A DNA stretch of 64,000 bases from Taenia hydatigena (lineage: Eukaryota; Platyhelminthes; Cestoda; Cyclophyllidea; Taeniidae). The stretch lies in NCBI GenBank assembly GCA_036345935.2, contig JADWOT020000001.1, positions 14,482,295-14,546,294 of the forward strand, read 5' to 3'. The translations under genes were made by a program, and so were the position numbers. Below are positions 1 to 10,820 of the stretch, in pieces; the first letter of the stretch is position 1, and every line of letters begins with the position of its first letter. Under the pieces are notes generated by a model. It was not told the origin of the DNA. It saw nothing but the letters and a program-made list of their open reading frames with translations, and did not search any database.

Positions 1-1080
1 CTTCTTTGGAAGCAAAAAATTATGTCCACATGCAGAAACCGTCCTAGATCTCCAACCAACATTGACACTTTTGTTACAGCATTGACACGCTGTTGCTTGT
101 GGCATTTGATTCACCCAGGAAGAAATCAAACCTCCACATAAAAACCCCAATAATTATCTTCAAACCATAAAGCACCCTCAAATGCCATGCCCAGTGATTC
201 GATATACAGACTCTTGTCCACAAATGATTGGGAAATTCGACCCCCCGCCTTTCGGCATAATTTGATATAGACTTAAAGCAGCCGAGATCTCTAGACAAGG
301 CCCCGGTTTAAAATGTGCTTAAGGTAAATAGACGTAGTTCACATTGGCATTTAACCAAGTAAGTTACTCGAATTCGAGTATTTCACTACGAGCATTACAC
401 AAACCATGAATGTAGCAAGCCTCAAAAGTCGGTAGCCACGATTTCATGTGAGTAATATGGGTTCACTTATGCGCATGCATAAAATAAGTCAAAAGCTTCC
501 AAAACCGACGCTAACATACCTGGACTCCTCAGAGCAAATCGCGAACCATACATAGCAACGACTACACCAAAGCCCACCATTTCATGTGTGTCGCTGAGCA
601 CTTTAGAAGGGTACTGGATATGAAAAAAAGAAAAAGAGTGTGACAAATGTTGTTGTTGATTGTAGGAATCCAAATATAAAAATTTAGTCCTAATTATTTT
701 GCAACACTAAGTAAAATTTTTGGCAAGTGCAATTTTCGTAGGTCATTTTTGGGAGACTTTAAATGCAATTTTGGTCCAAATAATTTTTTATCATACTGAC
801 TAGTTAATAGTTAGTCCTTCGCTAGACTTTTTACTACTGCCTATTGATTGATGCGCAATTTTCCATCTACTTTCAATTTTTCTATAATCACATTAGTCGG
901 AAGTGGTATAATCATGTACAAATAGGCTGCAGTTAGTGGATCCATCCACAAATACTGAAAACAGTGGCATTGAGAAGGGTCACCGTTTTTAATATGGGAA
1001 CCGTCTGTGGGAGGATGCTTTCCAATCATCCAAAGAAAGTGATTTGAGCAAAGCTCCACCTACTCTCCTCAAGGTGGCTG
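1..1080. other. No recognised gene
   Basis: I see no gene, RNA or mobile element here. Short open frames on the minus strand (74-298, 467-673, 841-1059) have no recognisable motif. The last lies just downstream of the kinase relic and may be its decayed 3' flank. Confidence 0.5.
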
Positions 1081-1084
1081 GACA

Positions 1085-1978
1085 ACTCAACCACGTGATT
1101 GCCATCGTCATGGATTCGAAGAAGAAGACCCGTGAAATCGTAGTTTGCCATAGGCTCTTCGATCTTGTCAGGCATCAAACCGACTTTTGCTAGCTCTTCT
1201 CAACTAAGTGGCACTGTCTCCACCTGAGGAACACCATCTCCGTCAAGTGCGTAATGCGGACTGCGATCCACTACCGGTGTTTCCTTGCAGTACGCAGCCT
1301 TGAGAAGCGAAGGATCACGTCGATCGTCCACGAAGTCACTTAAGGTGGCCTGAGATGTTAGCTGGGAGGAAAGGCAAGGTGATTGCGATGTGCCAGAAGC
1401 TACCTCATCCCAATCGATAGTGGCATAAAAGTGCAGATGCCTGACTTTTGCGATGTCTGGACACTCCTTCTGATTGTGTGTGAGGCAGGACTGGAACAAA
1501 GCCTGCAGTGACTTGGAGAGCTTTTTACCTCCCTTATGCTATAGCGACCTGATCTCGTCCACCGCATTACATCGATACCTTCACTAGCATCCGGATGCAC
1601 AGGTCCTGACAAAATGTAGGCAATCGGAAGGGTTAGACTCCACGCATGTGCCTTTGTTGTAATTTCTATCCTATTGGCTAGTTTTACGTGCAATGTAATG
1701 GAGAGTTGTGCAAAATTCGTGAGCTTCTGGCGGATTCTCATTCTCTGGCATGTCATATGGCCGATCATAGTCAGCGATGAGAATATGACCCGAGTCTGAG
1801 AGGAGTTCGTTCTCGGGCTTGAGGTCCTTGTACACGATGCTCATGGCGTGAAGGCATTGCAGGCCACAAATAATTTCACAAGCGCAAAATCACGCATCAC
1901 CTTCAAGCACGTCGTCAACGTGGCAGGCGAGAGTAAAGAGATCTAGACCACTACCTTTGCACAGAACGAAGGTGGGTG
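1085..1978 (-). pseudogene. AGC-type Ser/Thr protein kinase relic
   Basis: An intact copy would have phosphorylated Ser/Thr residues in a cytoplasmic signalling pathway. Reading the minus strand from 1978 down, I see the end of the N-lobe (TFVLCKG, DLFTLACHVDDVLEGDA), the helix before the catalytic loop (CGLQCLHAMSIVY), the loop KDLKPEN (R of the usual HRD/YRD replaced by K, catalytic D and N kept), and ADYD at the DFG position. Next come a C-lobe piece (IEITTKAHAWSL, IAYILSGP) and an AGC-style tail with FYATIDWDEVASG and NYDFTG. It is broken: a TGA at 1890-1892 interrupts the frame (CGA would give Arg), the reading frame shifts near 1,985, near 1,690 and again near 1,540, and another TGA lies at 1200-1202. 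No introns interrupt the domain, which fits a retrocopy, though a single-exon parent is possible. The AGC assignment rests on the tail motifs and is fairly secure; the subfamily is not. Confidence 0.72.
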
Positions 1979-2944
1979 ATCCGTGACTTCGCGGACTTCA
2001 GAGGAGTGTGGAAAGTAAAGTTGACTGGATGTGGAGCAGTACAAGCCCCACGAGGATGCACACATGAGAGCTGAAGGATTGCAGGAAAATGCGTTCAATT
2101 GCTTATGCCGTGGTTTTGTCACTTTATTGAATGAGAAGTGCTTCATAAACCATGGAATAAGTGCCTCAAAAAATAAACCTTGTCGCGTCGAACCGTGGTG
2201 GTTGCATTGATCCAACGTCTGCACGACAGAATACTGAAGTGAAATATATGGTGCAGGTAAACCAACGCGATTCATCTACCTTAGCGGCATATGCCTTTTA
2301 GTAAGCCAATCAGCTACGAGAATGTTTCCTACTGGCTCCTTGCATGTGGTGCGCACCCAAGCGGCGTGTGTGAGCGAAGTCGTTTGTCTGCACCTCTATG
2401 GCCTCCAGTTCCATACCAATCCATTGGCTTTAAATAAAGGAATTGCATCCGTTCCTTTAAAAAAAATGGGAAGGAAATGAGGTGATGTGGTTGAAAATAG
2501 TGAAGATTTCGCTGGCTGTAAAGGAAGAGGCAATCCATGTATAGCAGATTAAAATTTTAACCAAACCACATGGTTAAGCTCATATGCCCCTTATACTCTT
2601 CCTCCCACTGCGTTAACATTGGGTACAGGATTCTGCGCTGCCTATTTGACGCTTTAATCTACTCCCACCTTGTGGACCCGAGGCGTCTGACACACACACA
2701 CTCTACTAATGCATGGGCCAAATCCACACTCACATTCCACAAGGGAAAGATGGGCACTTTTACCATGAAAAAATTGCATCCTAGTGTTCTTTCTTCATTC
2801 TGCCCTAAGTACCTTTGCGCTTACCTGGCTACACGTCTGTCTGTATGGCCGTCTTCTTTTACTCGACTAGAACTGATTGTATGCTTGTGCAAAACGCTGG
2901 GCACAGTGCGTGACATGCTGATGTGAGTATGCAGACAGAGGTAT
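1979..2944. other. No secure gene; possible decayed N-lobe
   Basis: A minus-strand open frame at 1943-2275 runs into the kinase relic in another frame, so it may hold decayed N-terminal kinase sequence, but I cannot align it motif by motif. A plus-strand frame at 2570-2926 (118 codons) shows no domain. Nothing else is recognised. Confidence 0.35.
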
Positions 2945-3520
2945 AGTTGCCAGGACAATGTTGTAATGCCATCTGACACCTCGTCCTGTAAACCTGCAAT
3001 CAGTCAGTAAGTAATGTTTAGCCAATTCGGGAGTGACTGCGTGTTTTGTTAAGTCACGAGATATGATTGACAGCCTCTAATTAGGCTGCGTGATTGTTTG
3101 GTTTCGCGTGACAGCCAAACAGCATGACATTGCACCGCCAATTAAGAAAGCGCGCTTGACTGGAGTTGCGGGCACAACCAAAACTAAGTTTGGATGAGTC
3201 CTGGTGAATTAGTGAGTGCGAACACATTTCGATCTTATAATTTGTTGATTTGGAATTCCAGCACTTGGACACTACTCAAATGGTTTCACTGTGAACTCTC
3301 TAACAGCGTCAGCTGGCGTTATTGTGCAACGGTGTGTGGGCCATGCGATCACTTTTAGTTGCAGATGTGACGTCGCATGACATCGTCATGAATTCCTAGT
3401 GTCTGATACATTACAACGCATCGGGATATGCTTCCTGTGCCTACTCCTGTGTCCAATTTGATGCATGCTTGCAGCTGCAGCCGCAACAATGGGGCCACAT
3501 GGGCGAGGAATCACCGTCGG
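2945..3520 (+). repeat. Dispersed repeat R1, copy 1
   Basis: This stretch aligns, with substitutions and small indels, to the reverse complement of 9035-9545. Shared blocks include GACAATGTTGTAATG-like sequence, GCGTGATTGTTTGG, CGTGACAGCCAA, GCATGACA and CCTGTGTCCAATT. Neither copy carries a conserved protein frame. Identity judged by eye is around 65-70 percent, so this is an old dispersed family of unknown class. Confidence 0.6.
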
Positions 3521-4659
3521 AAGTCTAACTGGCTAGTGATTGTTGAAAGTTAGCTCTTCATCGGCTTTGGCTTAAAATGACTTCCATTATGATTATGGCC
3601 ATATTCTCATCTACTAGAAGTTTCAAGCACTTGCATGAAAGTTGTGAATGTAAATGAATGCAAGCAGCCTATGCATCATCTCTGTTTTGTGTTCTACCAT
3701 ATTTGGGAGTTGAAGTTTCAAAATTTGACACAAGAATTGACTGGTCAATTTCCAGACAGTGCGATGATTTCGGTACTAATTCCCAGTGTTTGAGGTGTTA
3801 TCAGAACTCCGAAAACGCATATGATGTCTGGGCTTCAACGGATTTTTTGACGTAGCAGGAAGTGTATTTAGCCAAACAAATGGTAACACAAAGTGAAGAG
3901 GCAGTGAGGGATCAGCGTATGGCACTGCATTGCTGTGTTTGTTGTCGTTCTTACTGGTGATGAAAGTGGTTGTGACTGATGATGCACAACGTTCTAATGA
4001 AATGTCAGGAGATGGATGGAAGTGGATTGAAGCAGACCAGCATGGTGTAGTAATGTTCACGTGTTCGTTTACGAAAATATTGAGCGAGTGTGTGTCAGTT
4101 CTCTCGTTGGTTGCGCGATGGCAAAACGGCTGTGCTGCACGTCAGTGACACTCTAAACTGGTGATAGAAGCAGACCCTCATTTTGCCTTATCTCTCCTCA
4201 TCTTCCCTACACCACGTTATGCCTCGATACGTTGAATAACGTTGCGCTGAGCTGAGGTAACTCTATACTACACCACTCTGCAAATAGAACTGACATACTG
4301 CTTGCTAGTTGACATCTCCTGCCTAGTCAAGTGTAGTGTCTATTGATTAAGCAAAAGGCAATGCTCATTTCCTCCCTTATACAATGCCTCAATAACACCG
4401 TCTTCTCTCATATGCTCAAGACTCACAAATGATCAATCTCTAGCTTCACATTTTAGACAGTCGACTCCAACGAAACATCTCCGAATGGTTGTACCATCGG
4501 TAATGTCAGTGGCGTTCATGATGCGCTTCCATTAGTGTGTTTTACCAAAAGTTGTTTCCTCTCAGACACGTAAAGTGACTGCAGGCATGGTAAGATGATT
4601 GAACGACTACGCTTCTTCCATTTGTCAACATTTCAACACTCATACGTCCCTCAACATAC
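3521..4659. other. No recognised gene
   Basis: Short open frames on both strands (for example 3776-4060 minus, 3930-4148 plus) overlap each other and have no domain signature. Nothing else is recognised. Confidence 0.45.
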
Positions 4660-4872
4660 TTTAATTGCCCACTGCTGTTCCCCTTCATTCGGATTTAGGT
4701 GAATGCCTTGTGGTAAAACAGTGAAGCCTCCAAGTGCCCAAAGAACGACAGACACAAGAGCAGCATAGTTTCCTTTGTAAGTTAGGAGGGAGAAACAAAT
4801 GACGAAGTACCACAACACTGTGCAGAGACATCCCACGATCACCTTTCCTAATGCCCTTCTCCCTCTCCTCAC
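4660..4872 (-). CDS. Candidate exon of a membrane protein
   Basis: About 70 codons are open on the minus strand and end at a good donor (AAA then GTATGT, GT at 4658-4659). The translation has two hydrophobic stretches separated by a short polar turn: VIVGCLCTVLWYFVICFSLL, then about ten residues, then ALVSVVLWALGGFTVL. It finishes with a hydrophilic segment rich in Asn, Glu and Gln (PNEGEQQWAIK). That is the layout of a two-pass membrane segment. I do not recognise the family. The 5' limit is uncertain; the ATG at 4870-4872 is only the first in the open frame, and a splice acceptor upstream is equally possible. It could still be chance, because hydrophobic frames arise opposite pyrimidine-rich DNA. 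Confidence 0.33.
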
Positions 4873-4925
4873 CCTCTCAAATTCCTGCCTCTTTTATCAC
4901 TCATCTATTCATTCATCCCTTTCAG

Positions 4926-5060
4926 CTAAACGACCATGCTACTTCGCATTCTCCGGATAATTGCAATCATAGCCATTGTCCCCTCGGCGTACGAGGCAAT
5001 GATTCATCTAGGTCTAAAGTTGGGGATACCCTCTCGCTAGCTGCATTGCATTCTTTGGGA
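4926..5060 (+). CDS. Candidate internal exon, unknown protein
   Basis: A long pyrimidine tract (4857-4923) ends in TTTCAG at 4920-4925, and 135 nt later there is a canonical GTAAGT donor at 5061. Between them one frame is fully open for 45 codons (start LNDHATSHSPDN, end LAALHSLG), beginning and ending in phase 0. It is hydrophilic and His/Ser-rich with no domain I recognise. A competing frame in the same interval starts with ATG at 4936 and gives a 34-residue hydrophobic peptide (MLLRILRIIAIIAIV...) that stops at 5040. The splice signals are strong but partner exons are not established. Open frames at 5539-5691 (ends at a GTAAGC donor) and 5879-6211 might belong to the same gene. Confidence 0.33.
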
Positions 5061-7489
5061 GTAAGTACCCAATTCCTTTAATCAATTCACACCTTACACA
5101 TCTCTTACCATGCCACTTTTACTTTTATGCACCTTACATGCGTCAACAACCGCCAAATCGATGGCAGCAGTAGTAGCAGCCGATCCACCCACCTCACTTT
5201 GGAAGCACTTTAACAAGGTGCGCGTGATTAGACTTGACAAAATCAGACTAAATTGGACTGGATCAGAGCAGAATAGACTAACCATCTCTGCTAGACCAGG
5301 ACAGACTAGGGTAAGATACAAAAAGAGGAAAGTGAGCAGTGCTATCTGATCCATCGTTGGTGCCTCGACCTCAGAGACGGCATCCTACGTTAGCGCTTGA
5401 TTCCGTCCTATCACTCCAATTTGTCACTCCAAATCGACTAATCACAGCCCATGACACGTAAAATTAAAATCTTTTGTTCTATTCTCACTGGTATTAGGGA
5501 CCAATGTACACGCATAGGAACTAGGTCTAATAACGTCTATGAAAGGTAGAAGAAGAGATCTTTTGTCTGCTCCCGGCTTCCGTGCTTTGCTTCAACTACA
5601 TACTGTATGCTCTCAAACGTCGAGGCTTGCATTATTTACTACCGTTTATGCTTCATGCATTCAACTCGCCCAAAGAAGAGGAGTAAGCACTCCCCAATTC
5701 GCCTACTTACCCTGGTGTTTCCACTTTGATGACATGAAAACGTCTCGCTTCTCTCACCTTTGCCTTCTTTGAAACCAATATTAATTTGTTTCTGTCTCCT
5801 CTTCCTACCTCATCCTCCACCGACATCTTTTGAGTAAGTCCCATCCCTTTCTCCAATCGTCTCACTTTTCATTACGACATGAGTACATATTCAGACATCA
5901 AAACATTCAAGAGTATTCAATCTATTCAACACAATGTAGTGTCATCAGTGAAGGATGCGCGTGGAATACTTCCATTGCAGGGATTACCTCACGCTTCATC
6001 GCCACCACTCCAGCCGACATCAATACTCTTCTTCATGATAATCGTCTTCCTTCATTTGAAGTTGGAACAATTCTACCACGTGGAAGGATGCAGAAGAGCC
6101 GACCAACGACTTCTCGTACGCGTGCTTTATTGGATGCACGGTATATCGAATGAGCCAGTAGGAAGCGATCTCACAGCCGATCGGCTCGGACAAATACACG
6201 CTTTTGGATAGTGGCTGAGTTTTATTTGGGTTAACTCGCACTTCAATGCTTGCTTCATAAGCCTGCCAAGCCGAATTTAGAGCAATGCAATTATCAAGAT
6301 TTGACGTAACAATGTTTATTTGTAAAGCCTGTTATTATTTGAGTTGTGAAGTACTTTGCACAAACGTAGGTGGGAAAATCAAGTCATTTTTATTGTAGCG
6401 GCTTCGCCTGCACGATTTCACGAGTAATCAGAATGCACGTGGAATACATTGTATTTTATTGCGGCTTGCGCCACACTACCGCCAAGCATCCTTGTAATTC
6501 ACTCTTTTTGCGAAACGCTCACCTCCTTACTACACAGAGGTGGCGAACTCAATCCCGTTGTCTTTGTCCGTCACTCAAAATCTAGTGCCTAGGGATGAAT
6601 TGTCATTTCACTTTTGCGAAATCTTATGTGCTCAGCGATGTCTGTATGCCTTGCGCATTGGGCACTCATCTCAAACCTAAGAGCAACCTCCTCCGATTTG
6701 GAGACACTCTCATCAGTGGCTTTGATCTGGCACATAATGCATCCTAGGCGAGGAACGTTCAAATGCAAGCGACTTTGCACACTCGGATGGAAATTAAAAC
6801 GATGGAAAATGCGTGGAATCTAAGCCTTCTAATGGCCTGCATTGTATCTTGACGAGTTCAACTGGGTGCCAGTAATAGTACTAAGAAAATTAGTTAGTCA
6901 AGATTTGTAAGCTTTTGAACTAACAACATGTGACGCTTCTCAATGTGTCCCTGCATGATTTATCGAGCTATGTTTGGTACTACAATGTCCAGCCATCTTA
7001 CTCGGAAAGAATTTGGATTTGGTCGAAGTCACTTCCTGCACAATGTAATCACCTTATCTTTCTTCCATATATGTTTTGCTGTAATCGCGTGATAATCTCC
7101 TAATGCCATTGAGGAAGCTGAAGTCCTCTCTTTGCACTAGCCTCCAGTTCTTCATCCCCCATTTGATACTACATTGATTGGAGCAAAATGCGAATTTTTG
7201 GTCAAGCTACGTGGGCTTGACGGAGAGACTCACTTTCAACACTGTTGCAGCCAATGTGACTGCATCCATCCTGCATTCTACTTTGTTTTTCACTGTCCAC
7301 TCCTCTTATGTGGTTTAGTGCTGCATACCACAGATCCTTGATTAGCGTAGTCGTGATTGCTAGCCTACTCATTTGCCCTGTCAGTAGCTTGGTGAGAATC
7401 TGACACTTTTCGAAGGCTGACATCATCAATTTAGCCGGCTTAATGGAATTAGTGTGGTCGATGGAAGGGGAAATTTCCCTCCTTTCCCC
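5061..7489. other. Possible exons, none secure
   Basis: Plus-strand open frames at 5110-5349, 5539-5772 and 5879-6211 are candidates for further exons of the gene suggested at 4926-5060. GTAAG-type donors occur near 5690 and 5834. None has a recognisable domain and the phases cannot be joined with certainty. A minus-strand frame at 7202-7621 (139 codons) is long for this window but overlaps repeat R2. The remainder looks non-coding. Confidence 0.35.
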
Positions 7490-7690
7490 TTCCTTCCCGG
7501 TTAACGTGCAACCAAAGGCACATGGTGCTGTCGGTGGCCTCATCAGAAGATGAATGAGTGCGAGCGCATTGCAGTTTATTTCGTAGAATTGCAGCATCTG
7601 CAAATGTATCGTCGATTGCACGAATCGTTACAAACTGAGTTGCGAAATTGGTACGCATCAATTTATGTAAATGGGAAATCATTCTTGATG
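7490..7690 (-). repeat. Dispersed repeat R2, single-arm copy
   Basis: The reverse complement matches the left arm of the foldback element at 43,985-44,170. Matching blocks include the CATTTACATAAATTGATG-like start, GCAACTCA, the GACGATACATTTGC-like block, CGCTCGCACTCATT and GACAGCACCATG. The sequence GGCCTCATCAGAAG at 7534-7547 also recurs at 44,457-44,470 in the right arm. Here only one arm is present. Confidence 0.55.
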
Positions 7691-9034
7691 TACGGCAGAT
7701 TAATATTCAATGTGCCTCTTTTGACTTTATTTTTCTGAATTTTTTAAAATTTTTGTTTTTATTTAGTACATCAAATGCCTACGTGTTCATCTTTATAATG
7801 TCTCCATGTTCTTTTAAAATGCAGTTTTTTCTTTGGTATCAACAGCAAACAGCTTGAAGACTAACTGCAAACAAACTTTCACATTTCAGTTAATATCCGT
7901 CATAAAACATTCGCAAGTGATTAAAGCACCTCCTGCAGACACATCGCCACAAAACGTTCGCCCTTGCATCGGTTTCTTTAGCTATCTAATTGCGCCCAGT
8001 TACTACTCAATTGGATCCCGTTTGTACCTCGTCTTCCCCTATACATTGATCTTGAGTGGCAATGGCAAAAATGGTTGTGATTTTGATTTTACAAATCTTT
8101 CCAAATGTAGATTCTTTTTTGAGTGACTCAACATCACCAAAATCAAACCGTTTAGGCCATTTTATAACGGGCTGTTCGTTTTACTACTGCCCATCATACG
8201 TGTTCCAAGTGCTCTGCAAAAGAGCTTGACAAAAGGCACGGCCCTGCTTTAGCCTCAAAACCGAAGTAAACAACGTTCTATATTAACTAAATCAAGGTGA
8301 ACAGTAAAAGGTACTGCGTCAGTACTGACGCGTGGGCCTTATGGGCACCAAAATGTGGCCGCAACAAGTGCCGTTAGGAACCGCGAAAAACTTTTTCAGG
8401 CCGCCTGCAATTGAATATCACTCAATTCGCAAGTAATAGGCAAAGAGATATTGGTAGGCCGTGAATAATCAAATCTCTAAAGACATTTGACAAAGGGTAG
8501 CCAGTATATCGTGGACAAATTATAACCGGTAATTTCGAGTAGTAAGGAACGTAGCGTTACCACGTCGTAAGATTAGAGTAACCACTCGAAGGCATCCGTT
8601 CGAGAAATTAAAAATCCAGGCAATTAATCCTAAGATACAAAGTTCTGCAAAATCATCCACAATACAAGTTTGGCGCAACCTACAATGTCGTTAAATAAAT
8701 ATTCAGAAAGTAGCACCGATATTTCGTGCGTACGAAGGTGACTTTTCCAGGGATGATAAATCAGGTGCTTCGCCAGATTCTGGAGCCTATCGCACAACCA
8801 ACGGGGAATGCGGGGTCACGTCCAAGTAAAGGGCGACTGATAAGAACCTTCATGTTCGAGTTTGAAAGTAATTGTGGAAGAGTGTGTGGTCGCAGACGTA
8901 AAAAAAGTCGTTTTAGAAATTACACATCAGAAGTGGAATTCAATGCAACTACCGGAATGTTTGTGTTTAACGCTGACAGATTTAGATTTGCTTCTGATGG
9001 GCGCTTAAACTTCTATTTGTTACACTCTCGAAGG
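7691..9034. other. AT-rich spacer with one long open frame
   Basis: A plus-strand frame at 8726-9106 (126 codons, basic, containing GRRRKKSRFRNYTSE) is one of the longer ones outside the histones. Its 3' part lies inside repeat R1 copy 2 and I find no domain, so I do not call it a gene. A 16-bp perfect palindrome GCGTCAGTACTGACGC lies at 8316-8331. Otherwise nothing is recognised. Confidence 0.35.
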
Positions 9035-9545
9035 TTATTCGTTATACAAGTGGTTCCATTGCTGACGCTATTAGGGCGCGCATGTGCCCAATCGGACACA
9101 GGATAGGGCACTCGAAGCGGATCGTGATGTGCTCCAATGTGCCAGCAGTTGGAGATTTGTTGCGACATCATGAAATTTCTCCACATCAGCAAGCAGTGAT
9201 TGTGGCTTGTACTCAGCTCCTTCCACAGTCTATTCTGCATCCGCATTTCAATCCAATTTCATCTATTAATGTCGATGTGATTTGAATACCGAAAGTTTAC
9301 CACAAATATAATTTATGCTTGAAAGTGCATAAAACTATACCAAAATTTTGCTTTGACTGCGCTTGCGATCAGCCAAACAAGTGTCATGCCATTGGCTGTC
9401 ACGTGAGGTCAAATAATCACGCAGTTTAATACAGCCCATTAACTGCATTGCGTGACCTTACGAAACACGCATTTGTCCCCCACGTGACTAAGCATCACCT
9501 ATAGGTTGATTTGAGGCCTAATGACATTACAGCATTGTCTAAGGT
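9035..9545 (-). repeat. Dispersed repeat R1, copy 2
   Basis: The inverted counterpart of 2945-3520. The two copies share several blocks in the same order, including CCTGTGTCCGATT, CGTGACAGCCAA and GACAATGCTGTAATG. Divergence is high and indels are frequent, as expected for an old insertion. Confidence 0.6.
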
Positions 9546-10114
9546 GACAGAACCTCCGTCTTTATGCTCACATCGCCATGCCACGCATTATGCCCAGCAT
9601 TTTATGAGACGCGAAAACTATTTACATGTACTTTATGCTGTCAAATAACTCTGCAAAAAGTTAAAAAAATAGCTGAGATGGTGCATATTTTTCAGCATGA
9701 GCCATTTTCGACCAGCACTGCATCAGCAACACTCTTGTCGTGGCCTGCCAAGAGTTTGCGCCAGGTCCACTTTATTCAAAAGTGTACAAGTTGACTTGAT
9801 CTCCGCCTCCATCGCCTCTTTTCTCCCCCGCCTTTTCCGCATTCCACTTCCAAAAAGCAATATGCCATTAACAATAGCACAAATTTCCTTTGGACGCAAA
9901 ATCAATGAATGCAAAAGGGTGTATATTAAGAATGTGTAGAGTACATTACAGCGGGATTGTAGTGATATCTGGCCCACCTAAGGGCCAACTCAAGGGCAAA
10001 TATCTCGGCCATTGCCATCCGATAAAACCCCGTTTTGTCATCACAATTTAGGCAGTGGACCTTCCAATCGACCGGCAGATTTCCCAGTACGTTGTCTCCT
10101 TCTAACCCACCCCG
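9546..10114. other. Downstream of unknown minus-strand gene
   Basis: Immediately beyond the stop of the 10.1-10.8 kb gene the same minus-strand frame stays open for roughly 55 more codons (10,114 down to about 9,945; begins RGGLEGDNVLG, includes NCDDKTGFYRMAMAEIF). This may be chance, or the TAA at 10,115 may be a disabling mutation or a boundary I have misplaced. The rest of the interval shows nothing recognisable. Confidence 0.3.
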
Positions 10115-10820
10115 TTAACAGATCACTTCATCCACGCAGTGCAAATGGCTGTGCTCTGAAGTCACTCCATTGGTCATGCTGACGAGGACTAGTGTCTGGT
10201 GGTGGGCAACAATCTCTTCGATGCTCTTCAAGTTAAGTCGAGCATTGTTCTAATTCCAGCAACGAAATGCATACAATACAATGTCAGTTGACTTAATCCA
10301 CTCCCTTAGAAAACCGCTGGCACCTCACCCGTGGCTACAAACCACACTTCCAAAGAAGATAACTCATCATATTGTGATAAACACTTAGAGCTGGGAATCA
10401 AGAAGATGGGGTCATGCCTATTGATGATGTCGAGTAAGCATTCACCGTAAGGATAGCTCAAAACTCTGTATTGAGGGTAAAAGAAATAAACAAACACCTC
10501 TGTCACAAACTTATCCTTTCTGACATCATTATGCAGAGGGTATTGACAAAGAAGTTTGTAGTATTTAACCCGTAATGTAATCGCGCCAAGGATTTCTTCG
10601 AAACCGCATGTCTTTGTAACGATCGACTAAACTACTAATGTGAATAAATACCATAGAGCTATTACTACGATGTAACATCCATTTGGTTGAGAGTCCAGAA
10701 TGCAGCATGACTTGTGTTTCAATCAGCTCCATTTGGTTAGGGTATGTTGAGCACCTCTTAATCTCTCTTAGTGGATTGCCAAGCACTTGTAGCTTCCGTC
10801 CGCCCTCCTTCGGCTTAGAC
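10115..10820 (-). CDS. Unknown three-exon gene, 3' part
   Basis: Three minus-strand open segments join with consistent phase. Exon a is 10,820-10,652, after acceptor TTATTTCTTAG; it opens SKPKEGGRKLQVLGNP. Exon b is 10,611-10,324 (288 nt, phase 0/0) and contains GAITLRVKYYKLLCQYPLHN, YFFYPQYRVLSYPYGECLL and INRHDPIFLIPSSKCL. Exon c is 10,249-10,115 (135 nt), contains IEEIVAHHQTLVLVSMTNG and ends DEVIC then TAA. The introns would be 40 nt (10,651-10,612) and 74 nt (10,323-10,250). The 40-nt intron has an unexceptional GTATTT donor and AAAG acceptor. The product looks globular, rich in Leu, Tyr and His, with no signal peptide or membrane segment in the visible part. I do not recognise the family. 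The 5' exons are not identified. The phase consistency over about 590 coding bases is the main support. Confidence 0.4.

Noticed and set aside
8316..8331. 16-bp perfect palindrome GCGTCAGTACTGACGC
   Set aside because: One such palindrome is not surprising in 64 kb, and nothing around it suggests a functional site.
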